In this document: positions 15,399 to 23,729 of the stretch, in pieces
Layout: each line of letters starts with the position of its first letter
How positions within the stretch are numbered: position 1 is the first letter of the stretch
Assembly: GCF_023701525.1 (NCBI RefSeq)
Contig: NZ_JAMQAW010000023.1
Coordinates: forward strand, 163,936-205,645
Length of the DNA stretch: 41,710 nucleotides
Source: Streptomyces albipurpureus
GTDB lineage: Bacteria > Actinomycetota > Actinomycetes > Streptomycetales > Streptomycetaceae
Direction: 5' to 3'
Position numbers and translations under genes: made by a program
Notes under the pieces: generated by a model
What the model was told of the DNA's origin: nothing
Database searches by the model: none
Seen by the model: the letters and a program-made list of their open reading frames with translations, nothing else

Positions 15399-16946
15399 CT
15401 AGCGCGCGGGTCCTGGCGCCCCGCCGCGGCGGGGGCTGTGGAACTGCTGCTGCCGGTTGAGCCCTCGCCGGAGTTCCACCGGCAGTTGGTGGTAGGGCCC
15501 GTAGGCCCGTTCTGAGTCGTGCAACAGCCCCTGCAACTGGTGCTGAGCCGCCGTGTGATCGCCCATCGCCAGCAGGAGGTTGCCGATGCGGTGGCGGACG
15601 TCGAAGGAACGGGCCGCGCCGGGACCACCGGGCGGTTGGTTCTCGTAGTAGGGGAGGACCGAGCGGTACTCGGCCAGTGCGGCGGCCGGCTCGCCGAGTT
15701 GTTCCAGGCACTGGGCCGCGTCATAGCGGAACTGAAGTGTCTGGGGGTCGGCGGGCCCCGCCTCGGCCAGCCGGTCATCGGCAAGGCGTCTGAGCTCCGG
15801 CAGGGCACGACGGTACTGGCCGTCGTCCAACAGCGTGGTCGCGTACTGCTTGCGCAGAATCCTGACCACCGGGGAGTGCTCTCCGTGCTCGGCCGCGGCG
15901 GCGGGGAGGATGCTGCCGAGGATGTCCACCGCCTGGGTGATGCTGCCCTCGCCGAGGAGCCGCTTGACCTCGTCCACGGCGGCCGCGACATCGAGCCGCG
16001 GTGGTGTGGGGGCGGCAACGGGCGGCGATGGCACGGCTGCCCGGTCGGGCCAGGGGGCGAAGGGCCGCAGAAAGGGACGCGTCGGATCGAGTGGTCCGCT
16101 GGGCGCACCGCGGTTGGGGAGCAGCGGCGCCAGTGCCTCGTACACCTCAAGCGCGCCGGAGGGGCGGTGCTGTGGGTCCTTGGCCAGCAGTCGCAGCACG
16201 AGTGCCTCCAACGGCTCGGGGACCTCGGGGCGCAGCCTGCGGATCGGGAGCGGTGCCTCGTAGAGGTGCCGGTGGAGCACACCCAGTGCGGTGGAGCCGG
16301 CGAAGGGCACATTTCCGCTGAGGAGTTCATGGATGAGCACGCCGAGGGCGTAGAGATCGGTGTACGGGCCGACCGCGCCGCCCATGGCCTGTTCCGGGGC
16401 CATGTAGGCGGGGCTGCCGATGGGTGAGCCGGTGTGGGTGAGGCGAGTGGTGTCAGTGTCGATGACGGAGGCGACACCGAGGTCGAGGACGGTGAGGGTG
16501 CCATCGGGCTTGACCATCACATTGCGTGGTTTGAGGTCGCGGTGGACGATCGGCACGGCGTGCACCGCGGCGAGGACGGCGCAGAGTTGGGCGGCGACGG
16601 AGACCACCCACTGCCAGGGGTAGGGCTCGTGTTCGGCGAGATGGTCGGCGAGGTCCGCGCCCTCGACGTACTGCATCACCAGATAGAGGTCATCGCCATC
16701 GCTGCCGGCGTCGTAGACGGTGACAAGACCGGGATGGGTGACCTGCGCGGTGACCCGGCACTCGCGAACGAAGCGGCGGCGCATCTCCCCGGCCGCGGTT
16801 GCCGCCGCCATATGGTCCGGGCGAAGCAGTTTGACGGCGACCCGGCGATCGAGCCGCCCGTCGTACGCCGTCCAGACCTGGCCCATGCCGCCCTGTCCGA
16901 TGACGGTGGCCAGTTCGTAGCGGTCCGCGATGACGCGTCCGTTCAC
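15399..16946 (-). CDS. Soluble Ser/Thr protein kinase with C-terminal TPR-like region
   Basis: Hanks-type (PknB-like) kinase. Seen: glycine loop GQGGMG (17-22), ATP-binding Lys in VAVKLL (K39), helix-C Glu62, catalytic loop HRDLKPRN (135-142, D137), and metal-binding DLG (155-157) in place of DFG. It is followed by a Pro-rich linker and a helical repeat region (about 330-500) resembling tetratricopeptide repeats (ALPELRRLADDRLAEAG, ALAEYRSVLPYYENQ, AAQHQLQGLLHDSERAYG). There is no transmembrane segment, unlike PknB with PASTA domains, so it is cytosolic unless recruited. I chose GTG at 16944-16946 (515 residues), with AAGGAG eight bases upstream. Its start overlaps the stop of the membrane-protein gene by four bases (GTGA), indicating translational coupling; that protein may be a partner or substrate. 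Confidence 0.92.
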   Translation of the reverse strand: MNGRVIADRYELATVIGQGGMGQVWTAYDGRLDRRVAVKLLRPDHMAAATAAGEMRRRFVRECRVTAQVTHPGLVTVYDAGSDGDDLYLVMQYVEGADLADHLAEHEPYPWQWVVSVAAQLCAVLAAVHAVPIVHRDLKPRNVMVKPDGTLTVLDLGVASVIDTDTTRLTHTGSPIGSPAYMAPEQAMGGAVGPYTDLYALGVLIHELLSGNVPFAGSTALGVLHRHLYEAPLPIRRLRPEVPEPLEALVLRLLAKDPQHRPSGALEVYEALAPLLPNRGAPSGPLDPTRPFLRPFAPWPDRAAVPSPPVAAPTPPRLDVAAAVDEVKRLLGEGSITQAVDILGSILPAAAAEHGEHSPVVRILRKQYATTLLDDGQYRRALPELRRLADDRLAEAGPADPQTLQFRYDAAQCLEQLGEPAAALAEYRSVLPYYENQPPGGPGAARSFDVRHRIGNLLLAMGDHTAAQHQLQGLLHDSERAYGPYHQLPVELRRGLNRQQQFHSPRRGGAPGPAR

Positions 16947-17617
16947 TGGCCCTGCTCCTTGCGGAGGTAGTCGCTCAGTTCGTCGAGCTCGGCACGGACC
17001 TGGTCGATACGGCCGCCTTCCGCGGGGGCGGGGGCGGGTGGCGTGGCGGGGGTGTGCGGCGGTGTCGGGGGGGCTTGGTGTTGCGGTGGCGGTGTGTGGG
17101 CGGGCGGATAGCCGTAGCCCGGGGTGTGGGGGTGCCGCGCCGGGGGGTTGGGGGCGGTGGGCGGATAGCCGTAGCCGGGGGTCGGCGGCTGCCCGTACGC
17201 CGGGCCGGACGGGTGGTAGGGCGATGCGGGCTGCGTCCACCCCTGCACGGGCTGTTGGTAGTGGCGAACTTCAGCCATCAGATAGTGCACGGGCACTCCG
17301 ATCGCCATCGCCACCAGCCCCATGAAGGCGACGAAGTCCCCTCCGCTCATCTCCTCATCGGTGGTCGTCTGCTGTTCGCCGGCCTCGCTGACCTCGACGA
17401 TGTACCCCAAGATGATGAGGGGGAGCAGCAGGGATATGCCGAACAGCACCCAGTCGAGCGGGCGGCGGCGGATGATGGCCAACCGGAGCATGGCACACCA
17501 GGCGAGCAGTCCGCAGCTGAGCAGGGCGAGGGTCACGAAGAGCACGCGGATGACGGTCAGCATCGCGGACGACGGCGGTCGACCTGGGGGCGGCGGGGCA
17601 TAGCCGGGGCCGTGCAT
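16943..17617 (-). CDS. Membrane protein with Pro-rich GYGYPP-repeat tail
   Basis: Unrecognised actinobacterial protein. Seen: three hydrophobic helices (about 19-44, 56-75 and 93-113); then a Pro/Tyr/Gly-rich region (about 120-200) with two copies of TPGYGYPP; and a short amphipathic C-terminal helix (DQVRAELDELSDYLRKEQG). Such tails often mediate protein-protein contact. The ATG at 17615-17617 has AGGAG five bases before it. Its stop codon overlaps the kinase start (GTGA), so it is the first gene of a coupled pair and may anchor or sense for the kinase (inference). Function otherwise unknown. Confidence 0.8.
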   Translation of the reverse strand: MHGPGYAPPPPGRPPSSAMLTVIRVLFVTLALLSCGLLAWCAMLRLAIIRRRPLDWVLFGISLLLPLIILGYIVEVSEAGEQQTTTDEEMSGGDFVAFMGLVAMAIGVPVHYLMAEVRHYQQPVQGWTQPASPYHPSGPAYGQPPTPGYGYPPTAPNPPARHPHTPGYGYPPAHTPPPQHQAPPTPPHTPATPPAPAPAEGGRIDQVRAELDELSDYLRKEQGQ

Positions 17618-17767
17618 TACTGCTCCTGATGGCCTGGGGACAAGGCTGCGTTAGGGAATGAGCGTATACACCGACGCCGGCAACAGCTCCAGGGTTGTAC
17701 GCGGGGCGTTGTCCGATGCGTCACTGCGCCCCCTTCACACCTTTTTGCCGGACATCGGCCCTGCGGA

Positions 17768-17782
17768 AACCCCGGTGGGGTT
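17768..17782 (-). terminator. Short hairpin downstream of methylase-like gene
   Basis: AACCCC-GGT-GGGGTT, a perfect 6-bp stem, about 120 bp beyond the stop codon at 17905 on the minus strand and followed there by TCC. Weak candidate. Confidence 0.35.
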
Positions 17783-17904
17783 GGCGTGTTTCTGACGGTG
17801 TCGGCGGGGCCTGGTGCGCGGGGGCCCGGCGGGGACCTCGCGCGCGCCGCGGTTGACTGGCTCGCGGCGACGCGGGAGCTGCGTACCGGGGTTGCGGTGG
17901 CGCG

Positions 17905-20076
17905 CTATTCGGGCCGTACGGTCCCCTGGGTCAGTCCGTCGTAGAGCCCCTGGACCAGTTGTTCGCCTAGGCGCCCGGCGAGCCGCAGCGCGTCCTCGAA
18001 CGTGGACAGGGCGCGGAACCGTTCGCCGTAGCGGTGTTGGTCGGCGAGGGAGATCCGAGGTAGCTGGAGTCTGCGCACATCGAGCCGGGTGGCGGTGGAC
18101 GCGTAGCTGCTGGCCTGCCGGGTGTTGGCGGTGGCCCGCAGGAATCCGGCGAGGAACCAGGGGTCGAGGGCGGCCGGGTCGGGTCGCAGCAGTTGGAGGT
18201 TGCGACCCAGCGCGGCGCCGGCGGTGGTCTCGTCGACCACGCGGACCACGGAGCCGCCACCGAGTACGGGGACGACGACATCGCCCGCCTCGACGCGTAC
18301 CGGCTCGACGTTGCCTTCGGTGGTCGCGGCCTGGTCCGAAGGCTGCTCGGGAAGGGGACCGGAGGGGGGTGAACCGGTGAGGACGTCCTGTTCGGTCAGG
18401 ACGAGTGAGGCAGTGGCGACGGGGACACCGGGCGCGGGTTGCACGGTGCCCAGGACGGTGCCCGCGACGGCCGTCGCGGGCACGCTGCCGGCGCGGATGG
18501 TGAGGGCGCCCGCTCGGGCGAGTTCGCCGAGGGTGGTGGCGGGCCAGGGGGCCGGTTGGCCGGTGACGGCCGGGGCGGGGGTGAGTTCCGCGGTGAGTCG
18601 AAGGGTGTCGGTGAGACGGCCGCGTACGAGCAGCAGGTCATCGGCGTCCGCACCGCTCGCGGCCGGTGGGACATGGCGGGCGGGGGCGAGGTCGACGTCG
18701 TCGTCGAGGAGTTCGATGACGGGTACGGCTCGCCCTACTCCCCCCCGGTCCGCCGGCGGTGGCGCGCTGGTGGGGTCGCCGAAGCGGTGCCAGGCGTCGA
18801 GTACGGCGTTGTGGACGGCCTGCCAGTCGAGCTTGTCGCGTCCGCCGCCGGTGCCGGCGAGTTCGGCGGTGTCGACGAACAGCAGCTCGGGCGCGGGCGC
18901 CCGGGCGGGCTCGGGCTTGCGCAGCACCCAGAGGTGGAGCGGGATGCCGTAGGGGGGTGCGGCGCCCGCGGGCAGGGCGATGACGGCGCGCAGTGCACTG
19001 CGGCGCAGCAATCCGGCGCGGATGCGGCGGCCTGAGCGACGGGAGGCGGCGGCGGGCGGCATCAACAGGACGGCCGTGCCGCCGGGGCGCAGTCGGGCGA
19101 GCGCGTGCTGGACCCAGGCGAGCTCGGATTCGGTGCGCGCCGGGAAGCCGTACTCCCAGCGGGGGTCGTAGGCGAGTTCGTCATGCCCCCAGTTGCGTTC
19201 ATTGAACGGTGGATGGCAGAGCACGGCGTCCACGGTGGCGTCGGGGAAGGCGTCCGTGCGCAGGGTGTCCGCGGAGCGGGCGCGGATGGCGGCATCGCCG
19301 AGCAGCGCGAGTCTGAGGGCGGTCAGCGCGGTGAGGTCGGGGTCGAGATCCTGTGCGTAGAGGGCGGCGGGGGCGGCCTTGCCCGTGTCGGCTGCGGCGG
19401 CGCAGAGCAGGTTTCCGGCGCCGACCGCGGGGTCGAGGACGGTGGCTCCCGCGCCGATGGCGGCGATGTCGACCATCAGCGCGGCCGGTCCTGGCGGGGT
19501 CAGGGTGTACTGGCGGAGGTTGACGTCGAGGAAGCGTCCGAGCAGGAACTCATAGGTGTGGCGCGGACCGAGTTCGAGGGCGAGTTCGGCGACGGAGCGC
19601 AGCAGGGGCACCGAGGCGGAGACGGGGTGCCCGCCGGGGCCGTGCGGCCCGTTGAGCCGGTGCAGTAGCGGGGCGCGGTCCTCGCCGAAGCGGGCCGTGA
19701 GCGTCCGCTCCAGCGCGGTCGGCAGCAGTTCGCCCATCCGCTCGTCCGAAAGGGCGGCCAGCTCCTGCCAGCTGGTCGGCCTCTCGCGGACGAGCAGGAG
19801 CGCACAGCCCGCCTGGACCAGCGCGGTCGCGATGGTCGCCGGGTGGTCGGCGAGTTGCTGCCAGACCCTTTCCCGGAGCGGTACTTCGGCGAGTTTTCCC
19901 TGGGTGCGCAGCCAGTGTTCGACGTCGGCGAGGGCGAAGGAGGGGCTGGTCTCGGTGCCGCCGACGGGTTTGGGGAAGTCGGGATGGCGGCGCCGCCAGT
20001 TGCTGACCGCGGCCCGTCCGACTCCGGCCAGCCGGGCGATCCCGGCGGCGGTCACCTCGCTTGCGTTCTCCGGCAA
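17905..20076 (-). CDS. N6-adenine methylase-like protein with specificity-subunit-like C-terminus
   Basis: Resembles a fusion of type I modification and specificity subunits. Seen in order: an N-terminal helix-turn-helix (about 8-56: AAGIARLAGVGRAAVSNW and FALADVEHWL); a helical HsdM-like region; the SAM-binding VLDPAVGAGN (213-222); the catalytic-motif position reads CHPPF (287-291) where active enzymes have NPP[YF]; and a C-terminal HsdS-like part with the LPRISLADQHRYGERF and LVQGLYDGLTQG helices (about 672-718). The Asn-to-His change suggests loss or change of catalysis. No restriction subunit is nearby. The TTG at 20074-20076 follows GGAGG by seven bases. The N-terminal DNA-binding domain plus the altered motif could mean a DNA-binding or regulatory role (inference). 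Confidence 0.85.
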   Translation of the reverse strand: MPENASEVTAAGIARLAGVGRAAVSNWRRRHPDFPKPVGGTETSPSFALADVEHWLRTQGKLAEVPLRERVWQQLADHPATIATALVQAGCALLLVRERPTSWQELAALSDERMGELLPTALERTLTARFGEDRAPLLHRLNGPHGPGGHPVSASVPLLRSVAELALELGPRHTYEFLLGRFLDVNLRQYTLTPPGPAALMVDIAAIGAGATVLDPAVGAGNLLCAAAADTGKAAPAALYAQDLDPDLTALTALRLALLGDAAIRARSADTLRTDAFPDATVDAVLCHPPFNERNWGHDELAYDPRWEYGFPARTESELAWVQHALARLRPGGTAVLLMPPAAASRRSGRRIRAGLLRRSALRAVIALPAGAAPPYGIPLHLWVLRKPEPARAPAPELLFVDTAELAGTGGGRDKLDWQAVHNAVLDAWHRFGDPTSAPPPADRGGVGRAVPVIELLDDDVDLAPARHVPPAASGADADDLLLVRGRLTDTLRLTAELTPAPAVTGQPAPWPATTLGELARAGALTIRAGSVPATAVAGTVLGTVQPAPGVPVATASLVLTEQDVLTGSPPSGPLPEQPSDQAATTEGNVEPVRVEAGDVVVPVLGGGSVVRVVDETTAGAALGRNLQLLRPDPAALDPWFLAGFLRATANTRQASSYASTATRLDVRRLQLPRISLADQHRYGERFRALSTFEDALRLAGRLGEQLVQGLYDGLTQGTVRPE

Positions 20077-20130
20077 CTGACTGCCTCCGTCATCCGTATC
20101 CGCTGGTCAAGACCCCCTGTTGTGTCATCG

Positions 20131-20190
20131 ATCATACCGACCTGCACATAAGAAACCCCTTCACAGCGTGATTGAACACGAATCAGATTC
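20131..20190. promoter_or_regulatory. Divergent control region elements
   Basis: Between the methylase-like gene and the plus-strand gene: a minus-strand -10-like TATGAT at 20131-20136, about 55 bp upstream of the TTG start, and a perfect 11-nt inverted repeat GAATC-A-GATTC at 20180-20190. The region is locally AT-rich, as expected for promoters. No regulator can be named. Confidence 0.3.
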
Positions 20191-20289
20191 TTCATGTTGA
20201 CTCGGTTCACAGCCTCTGGTCTCATTGACCTATCGCACCGAGGGGCTTGCAGACGGTCCCGATCACACGTCATGTCCGGGAGGACACCC

Positions 20290-21177
20290 ATGTCGCACGC
20301 CATGCAGCAGCCCCCGCACAACGCCGCTCCGCAGTACGGGGGTTACAACCCTCCGCCCCAGCCCATGCGCAACGGCCTGGGCACCGCCGCCCTGGTGCTC
20401 GGCATCATCGGCCTCATCACCGGCTGGATTCCGTTCATCTTCTTCCTCGGCGGTGGGCTCGGCCTGCTGGCGCTGATCATGGGGCTGATCGGCCGCGGCC
20501 GGGGCAAGCGCGGCGAGGCCAGCAACAAGGGAGCGGCCACCGCCGGCGCGGTGCTCGGCCTGCTCGCGATGGTCGCGGCGACCTTCGCCATGGTCGCCAG
20601 CTTCAAGGCCGTGGACGAGGGGTTGAAGGACCTCGACAAGGCCACCTCGAGCACCGGCACCAAGGAGCCCACCACGGACACCGGCACCGGCACTGACACC
20701 GGTGCCGACTCGGGCGACAAGAGCAAGTCCAAGGCGAAGGGCAAGAAGGGGAAGGCCAAGGGTGCCGCCGGCGGCGGTGCGAGTTCCGGCGCGCTCGCGG
20801 CCGGCGAGACCACCACGTACAAGGACGACCTGAAGATCACGGTCTCCGCGGCCAAGAAGTTCTCCCCGAGCGAGTACGCCATCGGTCACACCGCCGGAAA
20901 CAACGCCTACCAGGTCACCGTGACCGTCGAGAACGCCGGTTCCAAGGAGTTCAAGTCCACCCTGCTGAGCACGGACGCCCGCGCCGGTGACGACGGTGTC
21001 ACCGCCGAGCAGATCTTCGACGACAAGGTCGGCGCCGGCTTCACCGGCACGGTCCTGCCCGGCAAGAAGGCCACCGTGCAGTACGCCTTCGACGCCCCCG
21101 CCACCGCCAAGGTCCTCACGGTCGAGATCAGCCCCGGCTTCCTGCACGACCCGACCCTGTGGGAACTCACCCTCTGA
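20290..21177 (+). CDS. DUF4190/DUF4352-type membrane-anchored protein
   Basis: Predicted membrane-attached protein with an exported Ig-like domain. Seen: a short Pro/Tyr/Gln-rich N-terminus; two hydrophobic helices (about 29-62 and 79-103), separated by a GRGRGKRGEAS loop as in DUF4190; a Thr/Asp/Lys-rich linker with a TGTGTDTG run and a basic KSKAKGKKGKAKG stretch; and a C-terminal beta-rich domain of about 120 residues like DUF4352 (YKDDLKITVSAAKKF, AYQVTVTVENAGSKEF, GKKATVQYAFD). I chose ATG at 20290-20292, with GGGAGG six bases upstream; the upstream in-frame extension is not protein-like. The next gene follows 55 bp later, so the two may be co-transcribed. Confidence 0.85.
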   Translation: MSHAMQQPPHNAAPQYGGYNPPPQPMRNGLGTAALVLGIIGLITGWIPFIFFLGGGLGLLALIMGLIGRGRGKRGEASNKGAATAGAVLGLLAMVAATFAMVASFKAVDEGLKDLDKATSSTGTKEPTTDTGTGTDTGADSGDKSKSKAKGKKGKAKGAAGGGASSGALAAGETTTYKDDLKITVSAAKKFSPSEYAIGHTAGNNAYQVTVTVENAGSKEFKSTLLSTDARAGDDGVTAEQIFDDKVGAGFTGTVLPGKKATVQYAFDAPATAKVLTVEISPGFLHDPTLWELTL

Positions 21178-21232
21178 GCATCCGCATCCGACGCACCGCC
21201 CACCCGGACCGCCTCACACCTGAGGGACCCTC

Positions 21233-22027
21233 ATGCCGTCCAAGACGCCACCGAAGCCCCTGCTCACCCGTGAATCACGCCGCGTTCGACGGATCGCCAC
21301 CGCCACGCTCGCCCCTGCGCTGCTCTTCGGCGGCACCGCCTGCGGCCCGCTCACGGACACCGGTGACAAGGCGTCGGACGGCCCCTTCTCCGGCGAGTCG
21401 GGCCCGGACATCCTGAACAGGTCACTCCGTACGATCAAGACCGCGACCTCGATGACCTATGACTTCGCGGGCACCACGAGCGAGGGAGAGTTGAAGGGCC
21501 GTTTCGCCGTCAACTCCCGAGGTGAGTGCGCCGGCACCCTCTCCATGGGAGCCACCGGCACGGCCGAGCTGATCAAGGTCGGCGACACAGCCTGGATGCG
21601 GTTCGACGAGGCGTATCTCAAGGAGTTGGGCAAGGACGAGTCACCCGCCGACCGGGCGGCCACGATCAAGGTGATGAAGGGCCGCTACATCGAGGCGGAC
21701 GCCTCCGACCCCGACGCCAGGGAGAGCCTCGAACTCTGCGATCTGAACGCGATGCTGGCGAACTTCGAGGAGGAGAGCACCGCCGCGCGGGTGGGCGGGG
21801 AAACCACCGTCAACGGCCGCAGGGCGCTCACCCTCACCGAGACCGACGGCAAGGTCACCTATCGGGCCCAGGTGGCGACGGAGGGGAAGCCCTACCTCCT
21901 CAAGGCCGAACAACTCGGAGGCGATGAGCCGTTCATGATGGCCTTCTCCGGGTTCGACGAGCCGGTCCCGGTGAAGAAGCCGGCGCGGAAGGACATCCTC
22001 GATCTGGAGAAGCTCGCCCAGCGGTAA
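21233..22027 (+). CDS. LppX/LprG-like lipoprotein
   Basis: Predicted lipid-anchored extracytoplasmic protein. Seen: a basic N-terminus with ESRRVRRIA, a hydrophobic stretch and the lipobox FGGTAC (Cys37), then a body with alternating beta-strand segments (TSMTYDFAGTT, LKGRFAVN, GTLSMGATGTAELIKVGDTAWMRF and VTYRAQVATEG) as in the actinobacterial LppX/LprAFG-like half-barrel proteins that carry lipids or act as sensors. 264 residues is normal for the group. ATG at 21233 with GAGGGA upstream. It lies 55 bp after the DUF4190-like gene and is followed by a clear terminator. Confidence 0.82.
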   Translation: MPSKTPPKPLLTRESRRVRRIATATLAPALLFGGTACGPLTDTGDKASDGPFSGESGPDILNRSLRTIKTATSMTYDFAGTTSEGELKGRFAVNSRGECAGTLSMGATGTAELIKVGDTAWMRFDEAYLKELGKDESPADRAATIKVMKGRYIEADASDPDARESLELCDLNAMLANFEEESTAARVGGETTVNGRRALTLTETDGKVTYRAQVATEGKPYLLKAEQLGGDEPFMMAFSGFDEPVPVKKPARKDILDLEKLAQR

Positions 22028-22048
22028 CACCTTCGGCACCAGCAGGGG

Positions 22049-22070
22049 AGGCCGCCCTCAGGGGCGGCCT
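22049..22070 (+). terminator. Terminator after lipoprotein gene
   Basis: AGGCCGCCC (22049-22057) and GGGCGGCCT (22062-22070) form a perfect 9-bp stem with a 4-nt loop, followed by TTCGG. It lies 21 bp past the stop codon. Confidence 0.8.
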
Positions 22071-22279
22071 TCGGCATGCCGGAGCGCCGCGTCCTCGGCG
22101 CACCCCGGCTCGGGGCACGACCCTCCGCGGTGGACACCGGCTACGGCCCGCGCCGGTCAGCCCCCGCGCGGGGGCCCGGGGAGCGGCCGAGGACGCGCCG
22201 TCTGATCAGCCCCCCGCGCGCTGGGCCCCGGGGCGCCGAACGGCCCAGCCCCCGCACACCCGCGTGGGGCGCCGAACCC

Positions 22280-23071
22280 CTACCCTCCGCACTGCGCCAG
22301 CATCACCTCCTTGTCCGCGCTCGTCACCGCAAGCTCATACGCGACCGCGACCTGCGCGAATCTGGCCGCGTAGGCACAGCGGATCGGCTTGTTCGGGGGC
22401 AGCCAGGACGCCGGTCCCGAGTCCCGTTTACGGCTGTTGGCGGCGCCGTCCACCGGCAGCAGGTTCAACGGGTCGTTGGCGAACTGCCGACGCTTCTCCG
22501 CACTCCAGCGGGCCGCCCCCAACTGCCAGCCGTACGACAGCGGCACCACATGGTCTATCTGCACCTGGGACGCCCGCTGCTTGCGCCAGTCGATCAGCGC
22601 CCCGGTGTACGGGTCCCGCAGGGTCATGGCGACCACCACGCAGTCGGAGCCCTGGCGGTAGCGCAGTTGGCTGCCGTCACGGGCCAGCAGGTCATTGCGG
22701 GTGTCACAGCCGTTGCGGGCCAACGGCACCCCGTCCGCACTGTCGGTCCATGACGAACCGAACTCATCGCGGTCATAACCGGTCCGCGGCCCGCGGCCCT
22801 TGGTGGACACCTTCGCGATCAGTTCACGGGCGGCCGTGCGATCCGCGTCCGACCCGATCGGGCCGAGCCCCCGTGCGGTCCCCTCGGGGTTGGCGAGCGG
22901 ACTGATCCCCGTACCGCTACCGGTACGGGCGCCGGCGGACGGCTGAGCCGTGGACTCGTCGGACGGTTCGAGTGACACACCGTCACAGCCGATGAGCAAG
23001 GCCGCCGCGAGGACGGTGGCGGCAACCGCGAAGGTGTCCACCAAGGGGCGCTGACCGTTGGGTCTGTTCAT
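22280..23071 (-). CDS. Lipoprotein HNH nuclease (DUF1524/GmrSD-C-like)
   Basis: Exported nuclease of the HNH superfamily. Seen: an N-terminal hydrophobic signal with lipobox LLIGC (Cys29), a Ser/Thr/Gly-rich linker, and the nuclease core with IDHVVPLSYGW (D173, H174) and NDPLNLLPVDGAANSRKR (199-216) followed by WLPPN. This is the His-Asn arrangement of the DUF1524-like secreted nucleases widespread in Streptomyces. Two disulfide-type cysteines (C122, C144) fit an exported protein. The likely role is degradation of extracellular or envelope-exposed nucleic acid. ATG at 23069-23071; the ribosome site is weak. It is convergent with the lipoprotein gene. Confidence 0.9.
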   Translation of the reverse strand: MNRPNGQRPLVDTFAVAATVLAAALLIGCDGVSLEPSDESTAQPSAGARTGSGTGISPLANPEGTARGLGPIGSDADRTAARELIAKVSTKGRGPRTGYDRDEFGSSWTDSADGVPLARNGCDTRNDLLARDGSQLRYRQGSDCVVVAMTLRDPYTGALIDWRKQRASQVQIDHVVPLSYGWQLGAARWSAEKRRQFANDPLNLLPVDGAANSRKRDSGPASWLPPNKPIRCAYAARFAQVAVAYELAVTSADKEVMLAQCGG

Positions 23072-23201
23072 CCGCTCAGGCTACTGATCGGGGTACGGCA
23101 ACCCCCCGGGTCGCCCCACCCTCAAGCGCTCATCGTCCGTTGTCAGTGGTCGGTGCCACCATGACGGGACCTGAAAGAAGAAGGAAAGAGGGAGATCCAC
23201 C

Positions 23202-23609
23202 ATGGGCACCTGGGACATCGGCCACTTCGACAACGACACGGCAGCCGACTTCGGCCACAACGTCGATGACGCACCTTCCCAGAAGCGTGCCGACGTGCTG
23301 TCCGACGCCCTGCGGCGCACCATCGCCACCACCGGGTTCCTCGACAGCGACGAGGGAGCGGAAGCCGTCGCCGCAGCCGCCCTGATAGCCGCCCAGTGCC
23401 CCGGCGGAGAGCCGATCACCACCGCGTACGGCCCCAAGGAGCCCCTGCCACCGCTCCCCGTCGAGCTGCGCCCACTCGCGGTCGAGGCGCTCGACCGGGT
23501 GCTGGGAGAGGAATCCGAGTTGCTTGAGCTCTGGGCGGAGTCAGGCGAAGCCGACGCGTGGCGGGCGGGCATCGACCAACTCCGGGCCACCCTCACCACC
23601 ACCGGCTGA
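23202..23609 (+). CDS. DUF4259 domain-containing protein
   Basis: Small cytosolic protein of unknown function. Seen: the family opening MGTWDIGHFDNDTAADF and helical remainder (VLSDALRRTIATTGFLD, AVAAAALIAAQCPGG and LAVEALDRVLGEESELLELW). 135 residues is the usual size. The ATG has AGGGAG upstream. A single-gene unit that converges with mfd. Confidence 0.88.
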   Translation: MGTWDIGHFDNDTAADFGHNVDDAPSQKRADVLSDALRRTIATTGFLDSDEGAEAVAAAALIAAQCPGGEPITTAYGPKEPLPPLPVELRPLAVEALDRVLGEESELLELWAESGEADAWRAGIDQLRATLTTTG

Positions 23610-23669
23610 CCCAGGGGCGCTAGGGGGAGCGGCCCGGACCTGACGGAGCGCACCCCCAGCCGCCGCAGT

Positions 23670-23711
23670 GCTCCACGGCCACGAGCGGTGGAACTCCATA
23701 GCCCGTGGAGC
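23670..23711. terminator. Candidate bidirectional hairpin between DUF4259 and mfd
   Basis: GCTCCACGG (23670-23678) and CCGTGGAGC (23703-23711) are perfect reverse complements around a 24-nt loop that itself contains GTGGA/TCCAC matches, in a 120-bp convergent gap. Confidence 0.4.
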
Positions 23712-23729
23712 CTTACGGCCGCTCCTCGA

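Noticed and set aside
17905..20076. Complete restriction-modification or BREX/DISARM system
   Set aside because: No restriction, helicase or phosphatase partner lies nearby and the catalytic Asn is missing.
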